Shown here: positions 19,581 to 28,904 of the stretch, piece by piece
How positions within the stretch are numbered: position 1 is the stretch's first letter
Layout of the letters: each line of letters opens with the position of its first letter
DNA from: Chara braunii
Taxonomy: Eukaryota; Streptophyta; Charophyceae; Charales; Characeae
Assembly (NCBI GenBank): GCA_003427395.1
Contig: BFEA01000210.1
Location: forward strand, 1,863,593 to 1,895,671
Reading direction: 5' to 3'
DNA: 32,079 bases
Notes under the pieces: model-generated
What the model was told of the DNA's origin: nothing
Databases searched by the model: none
Seen by the model: only the letters and a program-made list of their open reading frames with translations
Position numbers and translations under genes: made by a program

Positions 19581-20948
19581 GCCCTGGCCGGGGGACCCAG
19601 GCAAACCAGCACGGGGGGCGACCTTTACATCAAAAGAAGGGTTTGTTTTTTTGTCTTGAGGGAAGTACGTTCACGTCACATTAGAGTTTCACGAGGGGCA
19701 AAGAGAACGTGTCGGCAAAGAAACAAGGGCTAGTTCGAAGAGGGCAACGAAAGGTAGCCGTGGTGTCAGGCCAGGTGTCATATTTCACAGGGGTTGGCCG
19801 TGGTGTCCGATGGGGAAAAAAAAAAAAAGAGGCCACTTTTCAACCGAGATTGCGGTGCCGAAGTTGGCACCTGATTTTTTTGCCGGCGCATGTTTTCTCT
19901 TCCTTCATGAACTCAAAACCAGCCGTGTCTGCGGCTGTTTCTCTTTTCTTTTTTTTTTGCGGCAGTGGGGCAACTTCGCACCCACGGAAATGTGCCAAAA
20001 TCTGGCCTTATTTTTGAATTTATGGGGTATAAGCGGGGTTCAAAAGGGTTAAAGGGCTTAAAGGGATATGATAGAATTTAGTATTTTGTTTCTGGGGTAT
20101 CTAGGGCGCACCACTTCCGGCATCCCTCGAATACAACACATCCCCGCACCACTTCAGGCATCCCTCAAATACAACACATCCCCGCCCGGCCCTAAAGCAA
20201 GGTTCGCGTTTCAAACTGAAACCATGACTTCACCCTGGTTTTCCCTTTGTTTTCATTTTGGATTGCATAACGAATTTTGGGGTGACCCTCAGCCAAAAAT
20301 TGTTTGATTTTGTAATTCTGCATGACATAGTTATTTTAATATTTTGAGTGTAATTTTTCACAAATTTTGAGATCTTTTTTTTTTGTGCTGGGACTACCCA
20401 GGGTCTTGACTGGAACTTGCATGGACCTGGCCTAGCCTCTGGCCACCCGGGCCAATCTGAGGCAACGTGGATGGTCTGACTGTTAACCCAGACCTGCAAT
20501 AAAATTCCAACACGTCCTTGCGGCGCACTCCCCCCCCCCACCTCGTCCCCCGAGCCGGACATGCAGTGGCCAGTGTAGCATCTGACACTGCCATGTATGG
20601 CATTTAGTTCTCAGTCAGAATACACGAAGAGTCACTGGGATGGGTGTGACCTCCTGGGGGTGTGTACCCACTCCAAGCAAACGTAAGGATGGAGAAAGTC
20701 AGGAAAAAAATCCTGATTGCAGGTCTTTCTGCTACAATCTGCAAGAGCCAGATCCTACCTAGTATTTTGATTGTCTAATGACATATTTTAGTGGCCGTTG
20801 ATAGGACCTAAGAAACCTCGAATGTCCATTTCTGGCTGATGATGTGACCTTCGCGTCGGGTGACAATCCCAGTTCTGGAACTCTGGTCAATTGCGCTGTG
20901 TTGGCCATTTTTCTGGTCAGTTTCATCAGCTTCAATGCCGTAGTCATG
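19581..20948. other. unassigned stretch containing a two-unit 38-bp repeat
   Basis: At 20109-20186 CACCACTTCCGGCATCCCTC.. is repeated with a period of 38 bp; this is the plus-strand copy of the family also at 17400-17476. No gene supported in the rest. Confidence 0.5.
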
Positions 20949-21085
20949 TACCGGTGGCCCCCACAGAGGACGAAGGAAGGGTCCCATGTACTGGTGGTCC
21001 CCACAGAGGACGAAGGAAGGGTCCCAGATACTGGTGGCGCAGTTCCCCACAGAGGACGAAGGAAGGGTCCCATGTATTGGTGGCA
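20949..21085. repeat. ~40-bp tandem repeat, about 3.3 units
   Basis: Units TACTGGTGGTCCCCACAGAG followed by GACGAAGGAAGGGTCCCA begin near 20949, 20989 and 21029, with a partial fourth at 21075. The third carries a 6-bp insertion. Confidence 0.9.
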
Positions 21086-24000
21086 TGAGGACTGTTTTTC
21101 TCTCTCCTTTGAAGATACACATTGTGTTGAGCATATAAGTTTTGAGGGGGGGACCTCATGGTGCTGCCCAGTGAAAGGCGTACTCGGACCATTATCCACC
21201 TTTGGTCAGTGCTTTGAACTTTATTATACCTCCGAGTCTTGGAACTTGGCCCAGCGTAGTAACCCCCCAGGGCAGTGCTATAACCAGGTGGTAGGCTGCA
21301 CCGTCCTACAAGAGTACAGCTTTAATACTGAAGCCAAGCTAAGATGAAGAATCAGAGAGGTTAAACTGCCTGTGTACACGACCCCACTGGTGGCAGGTGT
21401 CATTGGGGCATCTATCTGAATTTGTCCTGGGTCAACCTGGTAAAATAACGGATCTGACCCCATGGCCCATGCTATAAAGTGCTTGAGCCAGGGGAGCTGG
21501 GCTCTGACACAGAGCTAGATTGCGGTGGGTGAACACAACTCCACCATAACAGCTCCAAACACTAGCAGAAGCGCTAACGCTGGCACAAGTGACAAGTGTG
21601 ATTGCAGGCAGACAGATGAGATGTTAATGGAATTCTGGAAACCTGCTGACGAGAGCACAGCCAGCTGGGGAGGGCTGTGGCTGACCATAACAAGTGCAGC
21701 CCAAAATGCTGACAGAAGTGCGACTGTGGCGAGATGGGATGGCAATGGAGTCCTGCTGAGGAGAGTGCAGCTAGCTGGCAAGAAAGACTGGCAGGATGGG
21801 ACGTTTGGCAGTAAAGACAAAATGCGCGCAAGTTACAAGCGCAGCTTGACACATGTTGACAACAGCGGATTGAGATATGAACACAAAGAACCAGCTGTAG
21901 GACAAAGCAGCCGATCGCTTGGGCGAGTGAGAAAGATAGCAGGGGGTTATCAATTGGGAACAAAGGCATACCAAGAGGGACAAAATCACAAAGTGGATAG
22001 GAGACACATGGGAATGAGGGGGCTTGTCAGCACTGTTTGTTCTATAAAATGCAGATTGGCTCCGATCGAGACATCAACCTGAAGTTGGAAGTCTTTCTGT
22101 GTCTTCCAGAAACATCCTGATTGAGTGTACAGGCGGCATCTCTAGTGAAATGCATAGAGGTGCCCACCTAGAGAGCCTCAGGGTGATCTGAACTCGTTTT
22201 TCCAAACCTCTCGTGTTGTGTGTGTACGATGTACGGGCATTTTTTGATGAACTCTCTGGAAGATAGAAGATTTGAAGAAAACCTTGCAAGCGTAAACGTG
22301 TCTCTCAGCATTGACCTTGGTGATGTTTGGTATGGTCTGTGAAGCCGCAGCTGTCTCCGGTTCTGAGCTCTGTCTGTCTATAGGCTAATTGACTCCACCT
22401 CACTAAACCAGCTCTGTACTCGCATAATTCTCCGCAGTACTACTCTTTCACTGCCAGGCCCTGTCGCACAAGTTTGCCTGTAGGGTCGAGCGGTTGGTCT
22501 TTGGTCTAGAGGCTGTATCACCTATCCCACACTACTCTGGAGGCTGAGCAGGAAGGCCACAAATGTAAGGTGGTTTCCCAGCCTGAGGGCCAGTCAGTGG
22601 CAGTCACCCACAGTAGATTCGTGGATTCTCTCGATGTACGCATCACGCTTGCCTCCGAGCCACGGTGCCAAGGGAACTGCACTTGGTCTTCTTTTTAAAG
22701 GACAGGGAACATCACCGGGCGTAGTTTTGTTACTTCTGTATATTTGGAAAGTCGGGAAACGGGCCCGGAGGCCCTCACAAATACGTAGGTGGTCCCGTCG
22801 ATGGGCGAGACTCTCAGGCCAGCCCAAAAACTAGACCCCTAATAGCTGTGAACTGCACTTGGTCTTAGACTAGCAGGTTAGATGAAAGAGTGCATACCGG
22901 AATTTTAGCGGACAGCCTAGGACAGGTAGTGGTTTGAGAACCGCAGCCTCAGGCATCCCCGACCAATCTATGAAAAACTAACATTGTCCAGGGGATGTGA
23001 AACCATGGACGGACAAAAACCTGCATTTGTCATTCCTAGCGACAGGGGTCTTTGCTCTGATTGCTCAGATGGGGAACGCGAGTGGAGGATTCAGACTGAA
23101 AATCACTGTACTGTGGATACATGGATCGGACATGTCTGCTGCTGTCAGTTATGGAGTGAACAAGTTCTTCAAGCTGGAGAAATTGTCAAACTTTCCAGTG
23201 GGGTGAAATGAATGGTACTGGATCATTGTGCATTGCAGCTGCCGCCATGCTTTCTTGTTGGGAGTGGGAGGACCAACCTGCTGTCGATAGCAACCTGACA
23301 TTTGGAGGCCATGTGCTGTGGGTCAGCCAACTGTGGATAACAACTTTGGGCAGATGAAGCACAAGAGCCCCCTTGCCCTCCCCCCCCTCCCCTTTCTCTC
23401 TCTGAGAGGCAAGGACATGGTGGATAGGCATGGATGGGGCACCGATCCATCGCATTTGGTTGGCAACTTGGCACAAAGTGGACCGGGCAGCCCATGGGTT
23501 CCGTTTTCTGGGGAGGAAAACCAACCTTTGCCTGGTGTCGGGGCTTGAACCACATCCACTAGACGCTTGGACCAGCTCCACTGTGCCTGACATTGTAAAG
23601 TGTTTTTCTGCTTCCAAAACTCAGGCCCGGGCAAATCTGTTTACGGGGTCCCGTTAAATTTGCTGTTAAAAACTTGATTTTGAACTTGGCCGCTGTAACA
23701 GTTAACTTTTCCTTTTGCGGGGACTTCCACAAAACATCCAAGACTTTCAGGTCGTTGGTCCCTGTAATCTTCTGTCCATAGTGACTTACCATGAGCAGGT
23801 AAGTGGAAGACTGTGGGACCTCATGAGCCCCCTTCTTTTGATCTCGTGATCTTGGGAGGAAGGCCACACTGCCCCACAGGCTCCACATTGCAGCTCCGCA
23901 TTGCAGCTGTTGTGCGCTGCCTGACTGGCAGCCTTTCTGCTCAGTTCTTGACACTGTCAGTTCTCAAAGCACCAATGTATTTTTGATCGTTTTGAAGAAT

Positions 24001-24517
24001 GGGTGGTGTTCGAGGGAAGAAGAGAGGGCATTCAGGACATCCGCTAAAATTAGAAACAAAAAATGAAGAAGGCCACAGTAGGAGGGGAACAGGGGTATAA
24101 TGACGGAGCTGTTGACTTCTGTGTGTTAAATATGAAATTGAAAGTTGAAATTCCTATTGTGTTTGGGGAGAAGGTAATACCTATCTGGTTATATATCAAC
24201 TGCTATCGAGTTATATATCGAATGCTCTTGGCTTGTTGTTTTTTAATGAGCTATGCAGCTATGCAGCTCTGCATAAACACAATGGCCTTTCAACTGCCAG
24301 GCAGCTCCAGGGGGGCTTGTGAAAATGCGCGTGGGGTGCTGCTGCTGGTCGGTTCAGCTGCCAGGCATATGGTAGGCCTAAAGCTGAGACAGTTGGGACG
24401 TCCAGGGCTGGGCGGAAAATGAACTGATCAGCAGCAATTTTGCTTTGCTTCACGCAGTGGGCACGGTGGTCTGGAAGAAAAGTTTGAAATAACTTGAGGT
24501 ATTCTAGAGGAACCAAC
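21086..24517. other. unassigned stretch; one degenerate duplication, no supported gene
   Basis: The longest frame (21525-22082, 185 codons, plus) lies on a two-unit degenerate duplication (CCATAACA... near 21543 and 21685; CCTGCTGA.GAGAG.GCAGC.AGCTGG near 21640 and 21752), so its openness may be accidental. A GAG/GTAAGT splice-donor-like word is at about 23793. Exons of a spliced gene could be present, but none shows a family I know. Confidence 0.3.
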
Positions 24518-24674
24518 GGGCTTAGCTCAGTTGGTACACCTATGAGCTGTTGAAATACCGACCAAGGTTCGAATCTGGGTGTAATCAGATGAACAGAATA
24601 AGATAGGGGCTGTTCAGTTCAACACCGATATCTCAAGGCTGTCGCCGTTTCTAATAAAAAGAACAAAAAAAATC
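24518..24674 (+). mobile_element. tRNA-derived SINE candidate
   Basis: GGGCTTAGCTCAGTTGGTA begins a tRNA-like head. The A box TAGCTCAGTTGG (24523-24534) fits the RNA polymerase III consensus, and GGTTCGAATCT (24566-24576) fits the B box in all but the last base, 31 bases downstream as in a tRNA. The T-arm and acceptor stems do not close (for example CAAGG against CTGGG), so this is not a working tRNA. A ~75-base unrelated body and an A-rich tail (AATAAAAAGAACAAAAAAAA, 24653-24672) follow, which is the SINE plan. I could not identify a target duplication. Confidence 0.5.
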
Positions 24675-25379
24675 AACTGGTTGTCGAACTTGCCGGCGCC
24701 CCGTAAATTCATTACTATTTTTTACTGTTGATTTTGGAATTGTGGTCACAAGTCTGCCTGCCCAGCAGTCGATAGGCAAGACTTTATTATGTACGATAAT
24801 TATTATGTTGTGGAACTTGTGGTTGAGATTATGGTTGGCCTTCTCATTCCCACCCGGCATTGATGCAGGTGGTATCTCCCAGCCCTCGTTGGTCTTCCGA
24901 CCAGCAGAATCATCAACGATTCATCATCGATGGAGTTAACCTGCACATTCATTGTGTGTGGTAAATCGAGAGGTCCCTCAACCAGCACCTGTCTGGCAGG
25001 GGGTTGTTTGACACATCTAGAACATTCTTGAGGATGCCATTTTTCATCATTCCACACCATCCCAATGACAAATCTCTGAAAACGAATCTCGACAGTTGTG
25101 AAAACATTTCTAGGACTCATCCTTGAGTTTCAAGGAAGACAACCATTTCCTTGAAATTCTCGTCTCCCAGCGAGGAAGACGTGACATTCAAGGACCGCAC
25201 TCTCCGGAGTGGCGAGGGCATATACTGTGCAAACGGGAAATCAGCTGAAATACAGATCTTTTTTCCTGAAACAACGGCTGCTGGGAAAAGGCAAAAAAAC
25301 GCTAAAAAACATGGCACTTCAGTCATGGCTCAAGTTTGGAATGCAAAAAGGCAAATATATATATATATATATATCGTCA
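24675..25379. other. unassigned stretch ending in (TA)n
   Basis: No gene supported. A TA run lies at 25350-25372 just before the element at 25380. Confidence 0.4.
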
Positions 25380-26107
25380 CAAACAGGGTCACCAGCCCGT
25401 ACGTACGGAGGTCCCCGGCCAGACCTCCGTACGTACAGGCGTTCCGGGTCCCCGTACGGGGTCTGAACCCGACGGCGTTCGGCCCCCGCCAAAAAATGTT
25501 TCGGGGCCTAAAAATAATTATTGTTTTTTGCATTCTTTTTTGTGAGTTCTCTATGACGTGAGGTACATGCCTGTAAAATTTCAAGTCATTTGGCTAAGCC
25601 AAATAAGAATTAAAAATCGCCAAAGATGGCCGTGTCAAAACGTGCTCACCCACGTAGTTTTTCACTTTTTACTTTTTGTTTTCACTTTAGTTCGGGGTCT
25701 AAACAATTTTATTACTTTCTGAAACTTTTTTAGTGGGTTTTGTATTATGTAAAGTACACATTTGTAAATTTTCAGGGCATTTCGCTATGCCAAAAGAAAA
25801 TGAAAACTCGCCAAAGATGGCGGTGTTGAAAACATGCTCGCGCACTCACTAAATTTAATTCTTTTTTTTTCTTTTTAGTATTTGTTTTCCGTATTTTATT
25901 TTTATTTCAAATTTGGTAAGCAATTCGGATGTACTGCTCAGGCAACTCTTGTTTAATTTATTTTTCTCCATAACATATCTTTTTTTCAGATTTTTTTGGA
26001 TGACGGTTTTTTTTTTTTTTTTTTTTTTTTTGGGTCTGCGTTAAGCCCGAACGGCCGAGTACGTTCGGGCGTTCGGGTTCGGGCGTTCGGCCCGTCCTGA
26101 ACGCCAG
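25380..26107. mobile_element. probable non-autonomous DNA element with internal duplication
   Basis: The left end, CAGGGTCACCAGCC, then GC-rich CGTACG/CCGTACGTAC words, faces a right end that reads inversely CAGGGGGCACTGGCG, then GGACGGGCC. CAGGG termini and GC-rich subterminal repeats recall hAT elements, but the 8 bases outside the two ends do not match, so the limits may be wrong. The interior is two ~180-bp diverged direct repeats (25503-25672 and 25693-25870) that share GGGGTCTAAA, TGTAAA.TTTCA, CATTT.GCTA.GCCAAA and TCGCCAAAGATGGC. The right end is related to 5735-5842. No transposase is encoded. Confidence 0.5.
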
Positions 26108-26753
26108 TGCCCCCTGTTCTCTCATTGCTTCCTAAATCCTTTCATGGGCTGTATTTCATTCGGCGGGCTCTCTGATAACCTGCTACTATGTTATTATTTT
26201 CTTTATGCTTGAACAATACTAGCCCTGTTAGGTGTTTGATCTGGTACGTTGCTTGGTGCTACGGTTTTGATATTGTTCAAGGTATTGTGCACATAAGGAC
26301 TGTGGTAGCAGTCACTGCAAGGACACAGGTTGTAACCCTTTTCCGTGTAGTGGGTATAGTTACGGCCCACCTAAGGTTAGCCAAACCCGGGTGGCAGCCC
26401 CCATGCCCATCTCACCTCTTCGCATCGCACTCTTTCGTGTAATCCTCACACATTAATAAAGCCTACAGGTTGGCTTGCTTTTGATGAACTGACACTGTTG
26501 GTCTGTCGGTGCAAGGCTGTGAGCACTAGGATCACATTGGATCACGGCACACTCACCGGGGGATGCAGAGTCATACATGAACCAACATTCTGTTGGCTCA
26601 CTGCTAATGGTGAATACTATACGAACAGGACGGCGGCAGGGTCAGTTCCCGAACTGGCCGCGGGGCCTAAAACCCTGCCTTTCTGTGCACCTCTTCGTCT
26701 CCTCTTACCAAAAAATAAAAAATTTCAAAAAAATAAACGTTACTTTTAAACAA
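26108..26753. other. possible 5' non-coding region of the Penelope-like element
   Basis: No gene supported. ATTAATAAAGCC near 26451 could be a polyadenylation signal, and the AT-rich run at 26705-26750 precedes the first ATG of the element's small ORF. Whether this stretch belongs to the element (for example as a pseudo-LTR) cannot be told from one copy. Confidence 0.35.
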
Positions 26754-27146
26754 ATGAATTCAACACAAAGGATTAATCAGGGGATTCTCGTGAAGTTTCC
26801 TACTACTGGCATGGTAGGCATAGTTCCAGGCAACATAGGTCAGGGAATCCTTGGTAGATTTCTTGTTGACACTGCATTAGACACGGTGGATCAGGGAATT
26901 CTTGGAAGATTTTCTGTCGACACTACTTTAGGTATAGTTTCTCATAATAATCATCGACTATTCTCTGCTTTTTCCGCCCAACCTCATCTACACGCTGATT
27001 CCACACGTTGTGTTGATTGGATTCGGCACCTTCGCTGGAATACTGACCTCTACTCTGCAGGCACTTGGCGCAAGAGGCAGTTGCAACAACTTAACACGGC
27101 GATTCAAACAGAGCGTTTCGAATTGCAGCTGAGAGGCATTGATTAG
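26754..27146 (+). CDS. small ORF upstream of the Penelope-like RT frame (130 residues)
   Basis: I start it at the ATG at 26754 (AACAAATGAATTC); the frame is also open further upstream, from 26577. The N-terminal half repeats the pattern QGIL(G/V)(R/K)F three times (around residues 8, 34 and 53) with intervening VDTALDTV/VDTTLGIV segments. The C-terminal half is basic and Trp/Arg-rich. It ends at TAG (27144-27146) in the same frame as the endonuclease-RT ORF, only six codons before that ORF's ATG at 27165. It could therefore be a separate ORF1, or the N-terminus of one long polyprotein now cut by a stop. I recognise no domain. Confidence 0.5.
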   Translation: MNSTQRINQGILVKFPTTGMVGIVPGNIGQGILGRFLVDTALDTVDQGILGRFSVDTTLGIVSHNNHRLFSAFSAQPHLHADSTRCVDWIRHLRWNTDLYSAGTWRKRQLQQLNTAIQTERFELQLRGID

Positions 27147-27164
27147 CAGGCACTGCAATCAGGT

Positions 27165-28904
27165 ATGGACCCTCTCTTTGTCCAGGGAGTGATCTATGCC
27201 ATCGTTCATATCCCCTCTGGGCGTCTTTACATAGGTCAGACTANGCACTCCTCGCATCAACGTTTGCAGGAACATTGGCATGTTCGTCGTTCTGCTGCGG
27301 AGTTNCGGCGTCGCCGGCTCTATAGTGTCATGTCTTGTCAAAACCCCTTCAATTTTGCAGTCTGGCCCTTGGAACGTATTGACCCGGCCCTTTACCATAC
27401 ACCGCAAGGTCTTGTTGACCGTAACCTTCTTCGACGGGCTGCTACGACACGGGAAGCCTATTGGGTACGCCGGTTGCGGACTCTTCATCCAACTGGTCTC
27501 AACGTTGTCCTACCGCTTGCTCGCCTGCCTGCAAGAAGACGACAACGTCGTTCTCATCGGTGGACACAGACAGGCCCTCGTCCATCAGACCATCAACAGC
27601 CCCAACCTATTGATTTGCGTCCAGGCCCCGCCTTTCAAGGGTCTGCATTGCACAATCTTTTCTCACAGGTTGCTGCTGGCAATTCGCAACAAATGGAATT
27701 TGTCATCCAGCAAGCAACGTCAGTTTGGCGTGCCCGCTTGCTGCAGTGGTTGAGCAATAATATCTCCAATGCAAATATGACTGCGCATATCCGTCAGCTT
27801 GAATGCCTGATTCAGAAGTATCAACATGTCCGCCAGCGATACACAGCTCGGTCTCGAGATGCCTTCCTTGATCATATTAAAATTGTGCACATGCATGAGG
27901 TGTATCAGGTAACGAGGCTGCGACAAGCCCTGCATGCACCCCAGGTGCTGCACTTGCACCTTGACCCTGATGCCGCAGCACACCTGCGTATCTGTGATAA
28001 GTTGTTGCCGCCAACTCGCGTCCAATTCTTTAATTTCACGGAAGTTGCGCTCAGCGTCACACCTGGGATCTCCCTGCCTGACCCCTCAGACTTTCAATGT
28101 CGGAAAGTGTTTCCTGACTGCTCACACTTAGTCGACGGCCATGTTGTTACAGCCGACTGCGATAGCATTCATGATGATCGCCTCCGCGACTTGTTCCATG
28201 AAGGCTCGAAGTATCGTCTTAATGGACAAATCGTTGATGTGCTTCAGGCTGTTAGAGTCGGCCTTGACGAGTATATTGCTAAATACCTGAGGTCGGTCTC
28301 CGAGCAGCTTCGGTCGGCCGCTCTGAGCAAATTGCAGCAGTGGCGCTCAGCTGTTCTCACACGTTGCCAAAGCAACATCTCATCCCCCCATATTACTACA
28401 CGACAACCGCACTCTCTTCACTCAGNGCACAGGGCTTTGAGACACCTTCAACAACACTTTGTTATTGTTCCTGTCGACAAGACCTCACATAACTTAGCAA
28501 TCTGTTGTAAAAATTGGTACATGTGTCATCTATTTGCTCATTTGGACAGCCCTACCTATGATGTGCCTCTTGAATCTGTCGCAGATATTTTGGAACATCA
28601 CGCGCTCTGGAATCATCGGTGGGGATATACACACAAAGACACGCTGCCATATCTGTACTATGCACTTAAAGCGCACAAATCGCCCCCTGGGCTTCGCAGT
28701 ATTGTCGGCGTCACAGAGCGGAATAATCTCTCCCTGCTGCAACGATCTCGATCAACCGCGCCATTTGTTCATGCAGTCCACCATCGACCTCCCCACTCTT
28801 GGTCAGTACTACCGTCACTTCTGCCCGCCTCAGCGTTGCACTATAAGGAGTCATTGAATCTCTCCGTGAGAAGGATAATCTGTTGTATCAGCAAAGCGGT
28901 GTGA
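27165..28904 (+). CDS. Penelope-like element: GIY-YIG endonuclease, linker and RT fingers (broken)
   Basis: Residues 8-113 form a GIY-YIG nuclease, which would nick chromosomal DNA to prime reverse transcription: GVIY (8-11), LYIGQT (21-26), catalytic Arg in QRLQEHW (R33), catalytic Glu in TREAYWV (E97) and GLN (111-113). No cysteines lie between GVIY and YIG, so the zinc-binding motif of animal Penelope endonucleases is absent. A helical linker follows. At 319-329 PDCSHLVDGHVVT matches the linker motif of this clade, but the second Cys of its CxC is His here (C319-S-H321). RT fingers follow: VPVDKTSHNLAICC (VDK near nt 28473) and YYALKAHKSPPGLRSIV (nt 28650-28706). After about 28720 this frame loses similarity to RTs and the true continuation is in another frame. 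Ambiguous bases at 27244, 27305 and 28426 affect three codons. Confidence 0.85.
   Translation: MDPLFVQGVIYAIVHIPSGRLYIGQTXHSSHQRLQEHWHVRRSAAEXRRRRLYSVMSCQNPFNFAVWPLERIDPALYHTPQGLVDRNLLRRAATTREAYWVRRLRTLHPTGLNVVLPLARLPARRRQRRSHRWTQTGPRPSDHQQPQPIDLRPGPAFQGSALHNLFSQVAAGNSQQMEFVIQQATSVWRARLLQWLSNNISNANMTAHIRQLECLIQKYQHVRQRYTARSRDAFLDHIKIVHMHEVYQVTRLRQALHAPQVLHLHLDPDAAAHLRICDKLLPPTRVQFFNFTEVALSVTPGISLPDPSDFQCRKVFPDCSHLVDGHVVTADCDSIHDDRLRDLFHEGSKYRLNGQIVDVLQAVRVGLDEYIAKYLRSVSEQLRSAALSKLQQWRSAVLTRCQSNISSPHITTRQPHSLHSXHRALRHLQQHFVIVPVDKTSHNLAICCKNWYMCHLFAHLDSPTYDVPLESVADILEHHALWNHRWGYTHKDTLPYLYYALKAHKSPPGLRSIVGVTERNNLSLLQRSRSTAPFVHAVHHRPPHSWSVLPSLLPASALHYKESLNLSVRRIICCISKAV

Noticed and set aside
21525-22082. 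185-residue plus-strand frame
   Set aside because: It spans a degenerate duplication that can keep a frame open by chance, and I recognise no domain; reported only as unassigned DNA.
23545-23600. Minus-strand GGTTCAAGCCC (B-box match) with AGGCACAGTGG (A-box-like) upstream
   Set aside because: The spacing is only about 26 bases, the first A-box base is wrong, no tRNA fold or A-rich tail follows, so the support is too thin to call a SINE.
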